Source of the DNA: Ectopseudomonas alcaliphila | GTDB taxonomy: Bacteria > Pseudomonadota > Gammaproteobacteria > Pseudomonadales > Pseudomonadaceae | Length of the DNA: 64,000 nucleotides | Direction of reading: 5' to 3' | NCBI RefSeq assembly: GCF_900101755.1 | Contig: NZ_FNAE01000001.1 | Coordinates: forward strand, 1,488,001-1,552,000 | Shown: positions 19,987 through 30,719 of the stretch, piece after piece | Position numbering within the stretch: the stretch's first letter is position 1 | How the letters are laid out: the number at the start of each line of letters is the position of its first letter | Program-made: the position numbers and the translations under genes | Notes under the pieces: model-generated | The model's input: the letters and a program-made list of their open reading frames with translations, nothing else | What the model was told of the DNA's origin: nothing | Databases searched by the model: none

Positions 19987-20895
19987 TCAAGCGCTGACCA
20001 ATGCGCGCCGCTGCGGCGTCTGTACACCGTAACGCCGCAGCCAGTCCTTCCAGCGAATCCGCTCATCACGTACCAGCCAGCCATCCTGCTCGGCAAAACT
20101 CTCCGAAAGCCACACCCCTCGGGTGCTGGCAGGCAGCAGCTCGCCCTTACGCAAGGTGAACAGCCCGCCGCTCGGCACACCGCGTTGCAGCGCCAGCAAA
20201 TAGATATCCGGCCGGCGGCGCTCCAGACGCGCCACCAGGCGGCCATCTTCCAGGCATTCGTCGACGTGGAACAGGCTCAGCTGACGGGCATCGCGTGGCA
20301 ATTCCAGGCTCAGGTCATAGACCAGCTGCAAGGATGCCGTCGGCAGGTGCACATAGGCGCGCGGGCGCTCGAGCAAGGTCAGGTTGCCGCACTGCACCGG
20401 CCGCGCAGCGCCAGACAGCGGGCTGAGTCGAAAATGACTCGACTCGCGATAACGCAGCGCGCCCTGATAGGGCGTGGGCAACCAGGTATCGGCGAAACGG
20501 CCGGATAACCAGCCATCGGCGCTTTCCAGCAGGCACTCCTCGGCCACTTCCTGAATGGCGGTGAGCAGCGGCAGATTCAGCTCGTGCGCCGGCACGTAAC
20601 CGGAAATCAGCTTGAGTACGGTATCGCCACGGTCCGGACGGCGCTGACGCACCAGCAACCAGTAGTCACGTCCCTGCAGGCGCAGGGTCAAGCGCACCGA
20701 CACGCCGAGGTTGGCCAGCTCGACGGAAAAGCGCGAGCTATCCGCCACCTCGACCGGACGACGCCGATCGAGCATCTGCTGGAAGTTCAGTGGCTGTCCC
20801 AGGCTCTGGTAGCTCAGCCCATCGGGACCAGCTTCGACGAACAGCGGCAGGGTCTTGAAGTTACTCGGGTCCTTGCGGATCAGCGTACGCGGCAT
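19987..20895 (-). CDS. Conserved Pseudomonas protein with degenerate Nudix-like box
   Basis: A 302-aa cytoplasmic protein of unknown function. Around residues 100-130 the stretch GYVPAHE ... QEVAEECLLE resembles the Nudix signature G-x5-E-x7-R-E-x-x-E-E, but nine residues rather than seven separate the parts and Gln replaces Arg, so hydrolase activity is doubtful. The fold around it (LVRQRRPDRGDTVLKLISG) also fits a Nudix beta sheet. The ATG at 20893-20895 is clear. It is convergent with the YtjB/AhpA-like gene and shares its terminator hairpin. Confidence 0.65.
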   Translation of the reverse strand: MPRTLIRKDPSNFKTLPLFVEAGPDGLSYQSLGQPLNFQQMLDRRRPVEVADSSRFSVELANLGVSVRLTLRLQGRDYWLLVRQRRPDRGDTVLKLISGYVPAHELNLPLLTAIQEVAEECLLESADGWLSGRFADTWLPTPYQGALRYRESSHFRLSPLSGAARPVQCGNLTLLERPRAYVHLPTASLQLVYDLSLELPRDARQLSLFHVDECLEDGRLVARLERRRPDIYLLALQRGVPSGGLFTLRKGELLPASTRGVWLSESFAEQDGWLVRDERIRWKDWLRRYGVQTPQRRALVSA

Positions 20896-21040
20896 CTCGA
20901 CTCCTTGTTCCGGCTGGGCGTGAATGCGGCTCGGCGACCGGCCTTCACGCGAGGGTCAGGTTGAAGCGAAAACCGCTCAAGGCTGCCCCAAGCCAACCAC
21001 CCAGCACAACCCTAGGCTGTAAGAGGACGTGACCGGGGAC

Positions 21041-21850
21041 TCAGCGGATGCCCCGCAAAACCGCCGCGACAGTCGCGACATTGGCCGCCAGGTGCGCGGG
21101 CGTGATGGTGCCGACGATGGCGCTGCTGACGCCCGGATGGCCGAAGATCAGCTCGAAGCTGGCACGCACAGGGTCGACACCCTCGGCCAGACAGGCATGC
21201 CCGCTGGCCAGCGCTTTCTTGATCAGGATGCCCTTAGCGTGACTGGCAGCGTAGTCCAATACCGGCTTCTCGCCCTGCTCACTCAGGTTATAAGTGACCA
21301 TGGCGCAGTCACCTTGTTGCAGCGCCAGCAGCCCGCCCTCGACGGTCTTGCCGGAAATGCCATAGGCGAGGATCTTGCCCTCGCGCTTGAGCTCGGCCAG
21401 CGTTTCGTACACACCTGTCTCGCGCAGCACCGCCAGATCGTTGCCGTCGGAGTGCACCAGCAGCAGATCGATACGGTCGGTTTCCAGACGCTTGAGACTG
21501 CGTTCCACGGACAGACGGGTATGCGCAGGGGAGAAATCGAAGTGCGACTGGCCCTGTTCGAACTCTTCGCCGGTCTTGCTGACGATCACCCACTCATCAC
21601 GCTGGCCACGCAGCAGCGGGCCAAGGCGCTGTTCGCTGACGCCATAAGCCGGCGCGGTGTCGATCAGATTGATGCCCAGCTCTCGCGCTTGCTGCAACAA
21701 GGCCAAGGCCTGCGCATCGTCAGGAATGGTGAAGCCGTTGGGGTACTTCACGCCCTGGTCGCGGCCCAGCTTGACCGTACCCAGGCCCAGCGGCGAAACC
21801 CGCAAGCCGGTGGAACCCAGCGGGCGATGCAGATCGTGCAGCGTCGTCAT
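21041..21850 (-). CDS. Aldo/keto reductase
   Basis: A 269-aa NADPH-dependent oxidoreductase with a TIM-barrel pattern. The catalytic tetrad is visible: Asp in NLIDTAPAYG, Tyr in APAYG, Lys in IVSKTGE and His in LLLVHSDG. The C-terminal SAIVGTITPAHLAANV is the usual cofactor phosphate-binding region. The start ATG (21848-21850) overlaps the TGA of the upstream FAD oxidoreductase as ATGA, so translation is coupled and a shared pathway is likely, but the substrate is unknown. Confidence 0.88.
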   Translation of the reverse strand: MTTLHDLHRPLGSTGLRVSPLGLGTVKLGRDQGVKYPNGFTIPDDAQALALLQQARELGINLIDTAPAYGVSEQRLGPLLRGQRDEWVIVSKTGEEFEQGQSHFDFSPAHTRLSVERSLKRLETDRIDLLLVHSDGNDLAVLRETGVYETLAELKREGKILAYGISGKTVEGGLLALQQGDCAMVTYNLSEQGEKPVLDYAASHAKGILIKKALASGHACLAEGVDPVRASFELIFGHPGVSSAIVGTITPAHLAANVATVAAVLRGIR

Positions 21851-23022
21851 GGCAGCAGTGCCTCCCATACCGGCAGGCCCAGCGGTGGACGCGGCAATTC
21901 AGGCAGCGCCGCATGGCCAGCAGGCTGCAGGTTATCCCGCTGCAGGATGGCCAGCACGCGATCAGCGAAATCCGGCGCCAGCGCCAGCTTGGTCGGCCAG
22001 CCCACCAGCAGGCGCTGCTGCTCGGCCAGAAACGCGTTATCCGGACGCACCAGTCCCGACTGCGCGGGTTCGGCGCGATCCACTCGCAATGTGGCCCAGC
22101 GCGTCTGGCTCTGGTCGACCCAGGGCAGCAATGCCGCCATTTCCTTTTGCGCCGCCTGAATCTGCGCGGCCTCGTCGCGGGCCACGCCATCGGCTTCGGC
22201 CAGGTCGCCGCCAAGGTACCAGACCCACTGGCCATCGGCCGCCGGATGCGTGGTCACGGTGACCCGCGGCTTCGGCCCGCCACCGAGGCAATGCGCGTAC
22301 AACGGCTTCAGCGCCGGCCCCTTGGCCAGCACCATATGCAGCGGGCGCAACTGCTGCGCGGGCTGCTCGACGCCCAGAGCGGCCAGCAGCTCGGCATTGC
22401 CGGCGCCAGCACTGAGTACCACGCGCTGCGCGCGAATCTCGCGCCCATCGACGATCAACCCGCACAACTCAGCGTTTTCCTGCAGCGGTTCGATACGCTC
22501 GGCGGCCAGCAAGCCATCACCAGCCAGCTCGGCCAGGCGAGCGATCAGGCTGGGCACATCGAGCACCAGCTCGGCCAAGCGGTAAACCTTGCCCTTGAAT
22601 TTCGGATGCTGCAGAGCTGGCGGCAGTTGCTCGCCCTTGACCTGATCGACGCGGCCGCGCACCGCCTTGCTGGCGAAGAAGCTGGTGAGGTTGCCGGCCA
22701 GAGTGCCTGGCGACCACAGGTAATGCGCTTCGGAGAGAATGCGTACGCCGGAAAGATCCAGCTCGCCATTGCCCGCCAGGGCCTCGCGCCAACGGCGCGG
22801 CATATCGGCGATGGCCTCGGAAGCGCCGGTCAGCGCGCCATGCAGGGCGTACTTGGCGCCGCCATGGATGATGCCCTGCGACTTCAGGCTCTGCCCGCCG
22901 CCCAGGCTGCCACACTCCAACAGCACGGTGGAGAAACCCTGCTGACGCAGGCGCGCATTGAGCCAGAGGCCGGCGATACCGCCGCCGACGATCAGGACAT
23001 CGGTGCTGAGAGACTGGGACAT
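21847..23022 (-). CDS. FAD-dependent oxidoreductase (DAO/glycerol-3-phosphate dehydrogenase-like)
   Basis: A 391-aa flavoprotein. The N-terminal dinucleotide-binding motif VLIVGGGIAGLWLNARL is followed by an acidic end of beta 2 (VLLECGSLGGG) and a GxG-type stretch later (VVLSAGAGNAELLAAL). The family includes amino-acid and glycerol-3-phosphate oxidases; the substrate cannot be read from the sequence. I start at the ATG 23020-23022 (MSQSLSTDV); the open frame goes on to 23184 but has no family similarity there. It is the first gene of a two-gene unit with the aldo/keto reductase. Confidence 0.85.
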   Translation of the reverse strand: MSQSLSTDVLIVGGGIAGLWLNARLRQQGFSTVLLECGSLGGGQSLKSQGIIHGGAKYALHGALTGASEAIADMPRRWREALAGNGELDLSGVRILSEAHYLWSPGTLAGNLTSFFASKAVRGRVDQVKGEQLPPALQHPKFKGKVYRLAELVLDVPSLIARLAELAGDGLLAAERIEPLQENAELCGLIVDGREIRAQRVVLSAGAGNAELLAALGVEQPAQQLRPLHMVLAKGPALKPLYAHCLGGGPKPRVTVTTHPAADGQWVWYLGGDLAEADGVARDEAAQIQAAQKEMAALLPWVDQSQTRWATLRVDRAEPAQSGLVRPDNAFLAEQQRLLVGWPTKLALAPDFADRVLAILQRDNLQPAGHAALPELPRPPLGLPVWEALLP

Positions 23023-23137
23023 GAACGGGCCTCGGCGAAAAACAGGCGGGCAGTATAACGGCTTCGGCCAACGGTCGTCGGGTGTCGCCGGGCCGCCCAG
23101 GTCGCGCGCACCAAAAGGCCTCAGGTGCGCACGGCCC

Positions 23138-23470
23138 TCAGTGGCCAGTGGCGCCGGAGAACAGCTGGATAACCACCACGCCACTGACGATCAGGCCCAT
23201 GCCGAGCATGGCCGGCAGATCGAGCTTCTGCTGATAGATGAACATTGCGGCGATGCTGACCAACACGATGCCCAGACCAGCCCAGATGGCGTACGCAACA
23301 CCCACTGGAATAGTGCGCACCACCAGGGTCAGCATCCAGAAGGCGATGCCATAACCCACCACCACCAGTAACAGCGGCAAGGGTTTGTTGAAGCCATCGA
23401 TAGCCTTCATCGAAGTGGTAGCGACCACTTCGGCCGCGATGGCAATGGCGAGATAGAGGTATCCGGGCAT
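23138..23470 (-). CDS. emrE: Small multidrug resistance transporter, EmrE type
   Basis: A 110-aa inner-membrane exporter of cationic drugs with four membrane segments. The essential membrane-embedded Glu is present in the first helix (IAAEVVATTSMK, Glu14), and GVAYAIWAGLGIVLVS is the signature of helix 3. It is divergent from the LysR gene, with an LTTR-like palindrome in the 89-bp gap, so that regulator may control it. EmrE versus SugE/Gdx-type substrate choice is inferred from the motif only. Confidence 0.88.
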   Translation of the reverse strand: MPGYLYLAIAIAAEVVATTSMKAIDGFNKPLPLLLVVVGYGIAFWMLTLVVRTIPVGVAYAIWAGLGIVLVSIAAMFIYQQKLDLPAMLGMGLIVSGVVVIQLFSGATGH

Positions 23471-23531
23471 GCTGGCGACTCCTGAAAGATGGCCACAATT
23501 CTAAGTTCTTTCATGATGGGCTAAAGTCATT

Positions 23532-23554
23532 ACCTATCTGCTTTTGAGATAGGT
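23532..23554 (+). promoter_or_regulatory. Perfect inverted repeat, probable LysR-type operator
   Basis: ACCTATCT, seven bases, AGATAGGT. It contains a T-N11-A centre (ATC-N9-GAT), the hallmark of LysR family sites. It ends 5 bp before the LysR ATG and overlaps its ribosome site, which suggests autorepression; it is also in the emrE leader region. Confidence 0.55.
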
Positions 23555-23559
23555 CAGCC

Positions 23560-24447
23560 ATGAACTGGAATCTCGATCAGCTCCAGCTGTTCGTCCACAC
23601 CGCCGAGAGCCGATCCTTTTCCGCTGCGGCTCGGCAAACCGGACGCGCGCAATCGGCGGTCAGCACCGCCATCGCCCTGCTGGAAAGCGATCTCGGCGTC
23701 ACCCTCTTCGAACGCAGCAGCGGTCGCCAGCCACAGCTGACCGAGGCAGGAGCGGCGCTGCTGGAGCAGGCCCGCAGCGTGTTGCAGCAGTGCGAGCGCC
23801 TGGATGGCCGCGCGCTGGGCCTGGCACGTGGCGAGGAAGCGCGCCTGCGTCTGGCGCAGGACGAAGCCATGCCCTACCAACCGGTGCTGGCCAGCCTAGA
23901 AGCGCTGGCCAATGCCTTCCCCCTGCTCGAAGTCCAGCTCTCCAGCGGCGCCCAGGGCGACGTGGCGCGCAAGCTGCTGCAGCACCAGGCCGACCTGGGC
24001 CTGCTGTTTCATCACGAGCAGATGCCAAGGGCGCTGGAAAGCCAACGCCTGGGCACCATCGAGATGGTCACGGTATGCAGCCCGCAACACCCGCTGGCAG
24101 AGCTCGACAGCGTGGAACGTCGCGACCTCGCCGAACATCGCCAGCTGCTGATGACGCCGCAGGACAGCCACTACCCCGGCGGCGAACAGATCAGTCCGCT
24201 GGTGTGGCGCGCTGACAGTTTCTACGTGATGGCCGAGCTGGTAATACGCGGCGTTGGCTGGGCCTGGCTGCCGCGCCATGTGGCGCAGTACCCGACCTAC
24301 CTGGGTCACCTGCAGGAGCTGCGCAGCGACTGGGCGCCGTTGCCACTGGTGGTGGAGCTGGTCTGCCGTCGCGACGGCGCGCTCGGCCCCGCTGCCAACT
24401 GGCTGGCCGACTGCCTGGCGCGCGAACTGCTGCGTCCACAGGCATGA
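23560..24447 (+). CDS. LysR family transcriptional regulator
   Basis: A 295-aa regulator with an N-terminal winged helix-turn-helix (about 4-62; LQLFVHTAESRSFSAAARQTGRAQSAVS split by normal LTTR spacing) and a C-terminal periplasmic-binding-protein-like effector domain (about 90-290). The start MNWNLDQLQLF is typical. It is divergent from emrE and a palindromic operator candidate overlaps its ribosome site. The inducer is unknown. A palindromic repeat (24478-24621) follows its stop and may end its transcript. Confidence 0.93.
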   Translation: MNWNLDQLQLFVHTAESRSFSAAARQTGRAQSAVSTAIALLESDLGVTLFERSSGRQPQLTEAGAALLEQARSVLQQCERLDGRALGLARGEEARLRLAQDEAMPYQPVLASLEALANAFPLLEVQLSSGAQGDVARKLLQHQADLGLLFHHEQMPRALESQRLGTIEMVTVCSPQHPLAELDSVERRDLAEHRQLLMTPQDSHYPGGEQISPLVWRADSFYVMAELVIRGVGWAWLPRHVAQYPTYLGHLQELRSDWAPLPLVVELVCRRDGALGPAANWLADCLARELLRPQA

Positions 24448-24477
24448 TCACGCTTCCAGAGGATGACCGGCGGCGCT

Positions 24478-24621
24478 AGCAGGCCGTTGAAAAACGTAGG
24501 CGAGGCAGCCAATGCAAGGCAAAAACAGGCGAAAAAGCGGAGTTTACGAGCTGTAAATGAGCATTTTGAGCCTGTTTTTAACGCAGCAGTGGCAACGCAG
24601 ATAGTTTTTCAACAGCCTGCT
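24478..24621. repeat. Nested palindromic element, copy A
   Basis: A 144-bp element with outer arms AGCAGGCCGTTGAAAAAC and GTTTTTCAACAGCCTGCT, an inner stem AAAAACAGGC / GCCTGTTTTT, and a central hairpin TTTACGAGCTGTAAA. Copy B at 29946-30085 has the same core but different outer arms. It carries no coding potential and looks like a non-autonomous (MITE-like) repeat; it may also act as a terminator. Confidence 0.85.
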
Positions 24622-24634
24622 AAGCTGCGCCCCC

Positions 24635-25900
24635 ATGAACAGACCCCTCTACACCCTGCTGCTGCACCTGGCCCTGCCCCTGATCGCCCTGCGCCTGGCG
24701 CTGCGCGCGCGCAAGGCGCCGGCTTACGCGCGGCGTATCAACGAACGTTTCTCCCTTGGCCTGCCAGCAATGAAACCGGGCGGCATCTGGGTACACGCGG
24801 TATCGGTCGGTGAAAGCATTGCCGCCGCGCCGATGATTCGTGCGCTGCAGGTACGCTACCCTGACCTGCCGATCACCGTGACCTGCATGACGCCGACCGG
24901 CTCCGAACGCATCCAGGCACTGTTCGGTGAAAGCGTGCAGCACTGCTACCTGCCCTACGATCTGCCCTGGGCAGCCGCGCGCTTTCTCGATCGCGCGCAG
25001 CCCCGTCTGGCCGTGGTGATGGAAACCGAATTGTGGCCTAACCATATCCATCAGTGCGCCAGGCGCGGTATCCCGGTGGCCTTGGCCAATGCGCGCCTGT
25101 CCGAGCGCTCGGCACGCGGCTACGCACGTTTTCGCAAACTCACCGCACCGATGCTCGCCGAACTGTCGCTGATCGCCGTGCAGACCCAGACCGAGGCGCA
25201 GCGTTTTCTCGACCTGGGCGCTCGCCCTGCCGGCGTGGAGGTGACCGGTTCGATCAAGTTCGACCTGAAGATCGATGCCGAACTGCTGCAACGCGCAGAT
25301 GCGCTGCGCCAGCAATGGCAGGCAACGACTCGACCTGTCTGGATTGCTGCCAGCACCCATGCCGGTGAAGACGAAATCATCCTCGCGGCCCATCGCCACT
25401 TGCTTGGCAATCACCCGGATGCGCTGCTGATCCTGGTGCCGCGCCATCCCGAGCGGTTCAACTCGGTGAATGAACTCTGCCTAAGTCAGGGTCTGACGAC
25501 ACGCAGGCGCTCCACGGGTGAAGCGGTGCAAGCCGGCGACCAGGTGCTGCTGGGCGACACCATGGGCGAGCTGCTGTTTCTCTACGCGCTGGCGGATATC
25601 GCCTTCGTCGGCGGCAGCCTGGTGGCCAACGGCGGCCACAACCTGCTGGAGCCAGCCGCACTGGGCAAGCCGGTACTGAGCGGTCCGCACCTGTTCAACT
25701 TCCTGGAAATCGCCGCGCAGTTGCGTGAAGCCGGCGCCCTGAGCGAGGTGGAAAACGCCGCGCAACTGGCGGACAGGGTTGCCGCATTGCTGGGCGAGCC
25801 TGGCGAGATGCAGCGCATGAGCGAGGCCGGCCTGAGCGTGCTCAAGGCCAATCAGGGCGCGCTGGAGCGTCTGCTGGAAGGTTTGCAGCGTCTTCTGTAG
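24635..25900 (+). CDS. waaA: 3-deoxy-D-manno-octulosonic acid transferase WaaA (KdtA)
   Basis: A 421-aa GT30 inner-membrane enzyme that adds Kdo to lipid IVA, the first core sugar. An N-terminal membrane anchor (about 3-22) is followed by the acceptor domain (GGIWVHAVSVGESIAAAP with the catalytic Glu) and the CMP-Kdo domain (VGGSLVANGGHNLLEPAALGKPV). Length is normal. The ATG 14 bp after the palindromic element is used. Its TAG stop lies in the first arm of a REP-like repeat, exactly as in queG. Confidence 0.97.
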   Translation: MNRPLYTLLLHLALPLIALRLALRARKAPAYARRINERFSLGLPAMKPGGIWVHAVSVGESIAAAPMIRALQVRYPDLPITVTCMTPTGSERIQALFGESVQHCYLPYDLPWAAARFLDRAQPRLAVVMETELWPNHIHQCARRGIPVALANARLSERSARGYARFRKLTAPMLAELSLIAVQTQTEAQRFLDLGARPAGVEVTGSIKFDLKIDAELLQRADALRQQWQATTRPVWIAASTHAGEDEIILAAHRHLLGNHPDALLILVPRHPERFNSVNELCLSQGLTTRRRSTGEAVQAGDQVLLGDTMGELLFLYALADIAFVGGSLVANGGHNLLEPAALGKPVLSGPHLFNFLEIAAQLREAGALSEVENAAQLADRVAALLGEPGEMQRMSEAGLSVLKANQGALERLLEGLQRLL

Positions 25901-25962
25901 CCCGGATGCAATCCGGGGAAACGTCACGCCGCTTGATACTCCCCGGATTGCATCCGGGCTAC
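25897..25962. repeat. REP-like palindrome, copy 2
   Basis: Arms GTAGCCCGGATGCAATCCGG and CCGGATTGCATCCGGGCTAC, nearly perfect and ~20 bases apart. It is the same family as 4976-5035 and again includes the TAG stop of the gene before it. Confidence 0.9.
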
Positions 25963-26008
25963 TGACTGGAAGGGTTGCGCCGCCTGATTTAGCTCGGATC
26001 AAACACGG

Positions 26009-26062
26009 GTAGGGTGCGCCGTGCGCACCGCCAACCAGATCGGTGCGCGCAGCGCACCCTAC
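26009..26062. repeat. GTAGGGTGCGC palindrome, full copy
   Basis: Arms GTAGGGTGCGCCGTGCGCACC and GGTGCGCGCAGCGCACCCTAC around a ~12-base spacer. One arm also occurs at 5067-5088, also beside a REP-like palindrome. Confidence 0.85.
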
Positions 26063-26081
26063 GTGGTACATCACCGAAATG

Positions 26082-26109
26082 AAAAAGCCCGACGCGAGTC
26101 GGGCTTTTT
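26082..26109. terminator. Intrinsic terminator after tolC
   Basis: Stem AAAAAGCCCGAC / GTCGGGCTTTTT with loop GCGA. It is symmetrical, so it can stop transcription of tolC (minus) and of waaA (plus). Confidence 0.9.
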
Positions 26110-26125
26110 GTTTGCTGCAAAGGGT

Positions 26126-27568
26126 TCAGAAATCCGGATTACCTTGCAGGCGCGACTCGGCGGCCGAAGCCAGATCCGGCGGCAGGAAGTCCTTGTCCGG
26201 GTTGTAGTCCGGTTTGAGGAAGCTGCCCAGCGCTTCCAGGTCAGCCGGGCTGAGGGTGCCGGCCGCCTGCTTCAAGCGCAGGTTGTTGAGGATGTAGTCG
26301 TAACGCGCGTCGTTGTAATTACGCACGGCGCTGTACAGCTGACGCTGGGCATCGAGCACGTCGACGATATTGCGGGTACCGACCTGATAACCGATCTCCG
26401 TAGCCTCCAGAGCGCTCTGGTTGGAGATGATCGACTGGCGGCGCGCTTGTACGGTTTCCACGTCGGTGTTCACCGCGCGGAACAGGTTGCGCGTGTTCTG
26501 CACCACCTGGCGGCGCAGGCTCTCACGCAGTTGCTCGGTCTGCCCCAGGCGCTGATATGCCTCACGCACCTGCGAGCTGGTCAGACCGCCGCTGTACAGC
26601 GGGATGTTCAATTGCAAGCCGATGGAACGCTGCGACACGTCGCCGCTATAGCGCGGCGCACCAAAGGAGCCGGAATTGGTGAAGCCCAGACTGTCGTTGT
26701 CACCCTGCTGATAGCTGGCCACGGCATCCAGGGTCGGCGCATGGCCGGCCTTGCGCTGACGCAGATTCTCTTCGGCGGCCGTCACGGCATACAGGCTGGC
26801 CTGCAGGTTGAGGTTCTGCGCTGCAGCGGTGTCGACCCAAGCCTTGGCATCGTTCGGCGTCGGCGCCAGCACCGGCAGGGTGTGAACGATCCCTTCGACG
26901 GCCAGATAGTCGCGGTTGGTCAGGGTCACCAGCGCTTCGAAGGCGTCATCCACCGCGCGCTCAGCGAGCAAGCGGTTGGCGCGGGCAGTATCGAACCCCG
27001 CCTGGGCCTCGAGCACATCGGTCTTGTCGGACAGACCGACGTCGAAACGTTCGTTGGCCTGATCCAGCTGACGCTTGAATGCCGCTTCCTCGGCCTTGGT
27101 CGAGGCCAGGGTGTCCTGGGCACGCAGCACGGCAAAGTAGGTCTCGGCGCTCTGCAGAATCAAATTCTGCTCAGTGGCAGACAACTCCAGCGAAGCCTGC
27201 TCGCTGGTAGCCTCGGCAGCCTGCAGCTGAAACCAGCGATCGGCACGGAACAGCGGCTGGCTGAGGTTGGCCTGATAGACCAGACCGCTGCGCGAGACGG
27301 TGGCGCTCGGCGAATCGACTTCGGTGCGCGTGTCCCCATAGTTGGCGCCTGCGGACAGGTTGGGTAGCAGTCCGGCACGGGCCTGCGGCACCACTTCGCG
27401 GCGCGCCTGATAATCGGCGCGCGCGGCGGCGATATCGGCATTGTTCTTCGCCGCTTCCTGATACACGGTGACCAGGTCGGTCTTGCTCGACAGCGGGGCC
27501 TCTTCGGCCTGAACCAGGCCCACCGAAGCGGCGGCCACGGCGATTGCCAGGGATAGTCTGCGCAACAT
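26126..27568 (-). CDS. tolC: TolC family outer-membrane channel
   Basis: A 480-aa outer-membrane factor forming the trimeric exit duct for tripartite efflux or type I secretion. It has a signal peptide (about 1-21, ending VQAEEAP) and two OEP repeats of long helices and short strands (about 30-230 and 245-450); QLNIPLYSGGLTSSQVREA and GTRNIVDVLDAQRQLYSA are family landmarks. It is monocistronic between the terminator and the thiC leader. The partner pump is not in the window. TolC rather than OprM identity rests on length and the absence of a lipoprotein cysteine. Confidence 0.93.
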   Translation of the reverse strand: MLRRLSLAIAVAAASVGLVQAEEAPLSSKTDLVTVYQEAAKNNADIAAARADYQARREVVPQARAGLLPNLSAGANYGDTRTEVDSPSATVSRSGLVYQANLSQPLFRADRWFQLQAAEATSEQASLELSATEQNLILQSAETYFAVLRAQDTLASTKAEEAAFKRQLDQANERFDVGLSDKTDVLEAQAGFDTARANRLLAERAVDDAFEALVTLTNRDYLAVEGIVHTLPVLAPTPNDAKAWVDTAAAQNLNLQASLYAVTAAEENLRQRKAGHAPTLDAVASYQQGDNDSLGFTNSGSFGAPRYSGDVSQRSIGLQLNIPLYSGGLTSSQVREAYQRLGQTEQLRESLRRQVVQNTRNLFRAVNTDVETVQARRQSIISNQSALEATEIGYQVGTRNIVDVLDAQRQLYSAVRNYNDARYDYILNNLRLKQAAGTLSPADLEALGSFLKPDYNPDKDFLPPDLASAAESRLQGNPDF

Positions 27569-27757
27569 GATGGATGTCGATCCTTGAATAGGCGGTAATC
27601 GGCAAGGCTACGGGTCGCCACAGTCGGGGGTCAAGCGCGCCATGGACGGCATCAGTCTAGCTGGCGGCAAGCTATGTTGCTCGTCGGGAACAATCCGCCA
27701 TCAGCAGCGTGAGCAGTCGCTTTCCGACGCACGGGTCGCTATTTATTGACCACCGAG

Positions 27758-27787
27758 TTGGTTTTCTCCCACCAGCTTGTTTAGACT
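27758..27787 (+). promoter_or_regulatory. Possible thiC promoter
   Basis: TTGGTT at 27758-27763 and TAGACT at 27782-27787 with an 18-base spacer. The predicted start point falls at the first base of the riboswitch, which supports it; the hexamers are only moderate matches. Confidence 0.35.
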
Positions 27788-27794
27788 GCCCGAG

Positions 27795-29879
<2,085 letters not shown>

Positions 29880-29945
29880 CAGACCGTCATGGAAGCTTGA
29901 TCTGGCAGCGCTATGCTCGCTAGTGTGACAGGTAACGGGCCGCAT

Positions 29946-30085
29946 CAGACCGTGTGAAAACGTAGCGAGCGAAGGTCAGGCAAGGCAAAAAACGGCGAAA
30001 AGGCGCAGTTTACGAGCTGTAAATGAGCACTTTGAGCCGTTTTTTAACGCAGCATGAGCGAGCGCAGTAGTTTTCACACAGTCTG
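29946..30085. repeat. Nested palindromic element, copy B
   Basis: A 140-bp element with outer arms CAGACCGTGTGAAAAC and GTTTTCACACAGTCTG, an inner stem AAAAAACGGC / GCCGTTTTTT (29987-29996, 30036-30045) and the same central TTTACGAGCTGTAAA hairpin as copy A. The inner stem with its T run could terminate thiC. Confidence 0.85.
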
Positions 30086-30119
30086 AGCTTGGCCCGTTAC
30101 GACTATCTGGGGAGTTTCT

Positions 30120-30719
30120 ATGGGCAAAGACGACATCGACATCATCGAGCGCGAGAACTGCTTTCGCGGTTTTTATCGCCTCGACCGGATCAAGCTGCGC
30201 CATCGCCAGTTCGCCGGCAACATGGGCCCGCAGCTGACCCGTGAGCTGTTCGTGCGTCACGATGCCGTGTGCGTGCTGCCATACGATCCGCAGCGCGACG
30301 AAGTGGTGCTGATCGAGCAGTTCCGCGTCGGCGCCATGGACAAGAGCACCAACCCCTGGCTGCTGGAGCTGGTCGCAGGGCTGATCGACAAGGACGAGGA
30401 GCCCGAGGAGGTCGCCCGTCGCGAGGCCATCGAGGAGGCCGACCTGCCCCTGACTTCGCTATGGCCAATCACCCAGTACTATCCTTCGCCCGGCGGCTCG
30501 GACGAACGCGTGCATCTGTTCGTCGGTCGCTGCAGCAGCGAAGGTGCCGGTGGCGTGCATGGCCTGCCCGAGGAAGGCGAGGACATCCGGGTACAGGTGA
30601 TGCCACTGGAGGATGCGCTGGCCGCCGTGCGCGACGGGCGTATCGACAACGCCGCCAGCATCATCGCCCTGCAATGGCTGGCGCTGAACCGCGAGGAAGT
30701 GCGAGGAATGTGGTCGTGA
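30120..30719 (+). CDS. nudF: ADP-ribose pyrophosphatase (Nudix) NudF
   Basis: A 199-aa Nudix hydrolase that splits ADP-ribose into AMP and ribose-5-phosphate. The Nudix box is complete: G-LIDKD-E, seven residues, REAIEEADL, at about residues 84-106. FRVGAMDKSTNPWLLELVAG is the family sequence before it. It begins a plus-strand run with yqiB, overlapping its start as GTGA, and then cpdA, yqiA and parE, the same set as the enterobacterial nudF-yqiB-cpdA-yqiA-parE operon. Confidence 0.96.
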   Translation: MGKDDIDIIERENCFRGFYRLDRIKLRHRQFAGNMGPQLTRELFVRHDAVCVLPYDPQRDEVVLIEQFRVGAMDKSTNPWLLELVAGLIDKDEEPEEVARREAIEEADLPLTSLWPITQYYPSPGGSDERVHLFVGRCSSEGAGGVHGLPEEGEDIRVQVMPLEDALAAVRDGRIDNAASIIALQWLALNREEVRGMWS

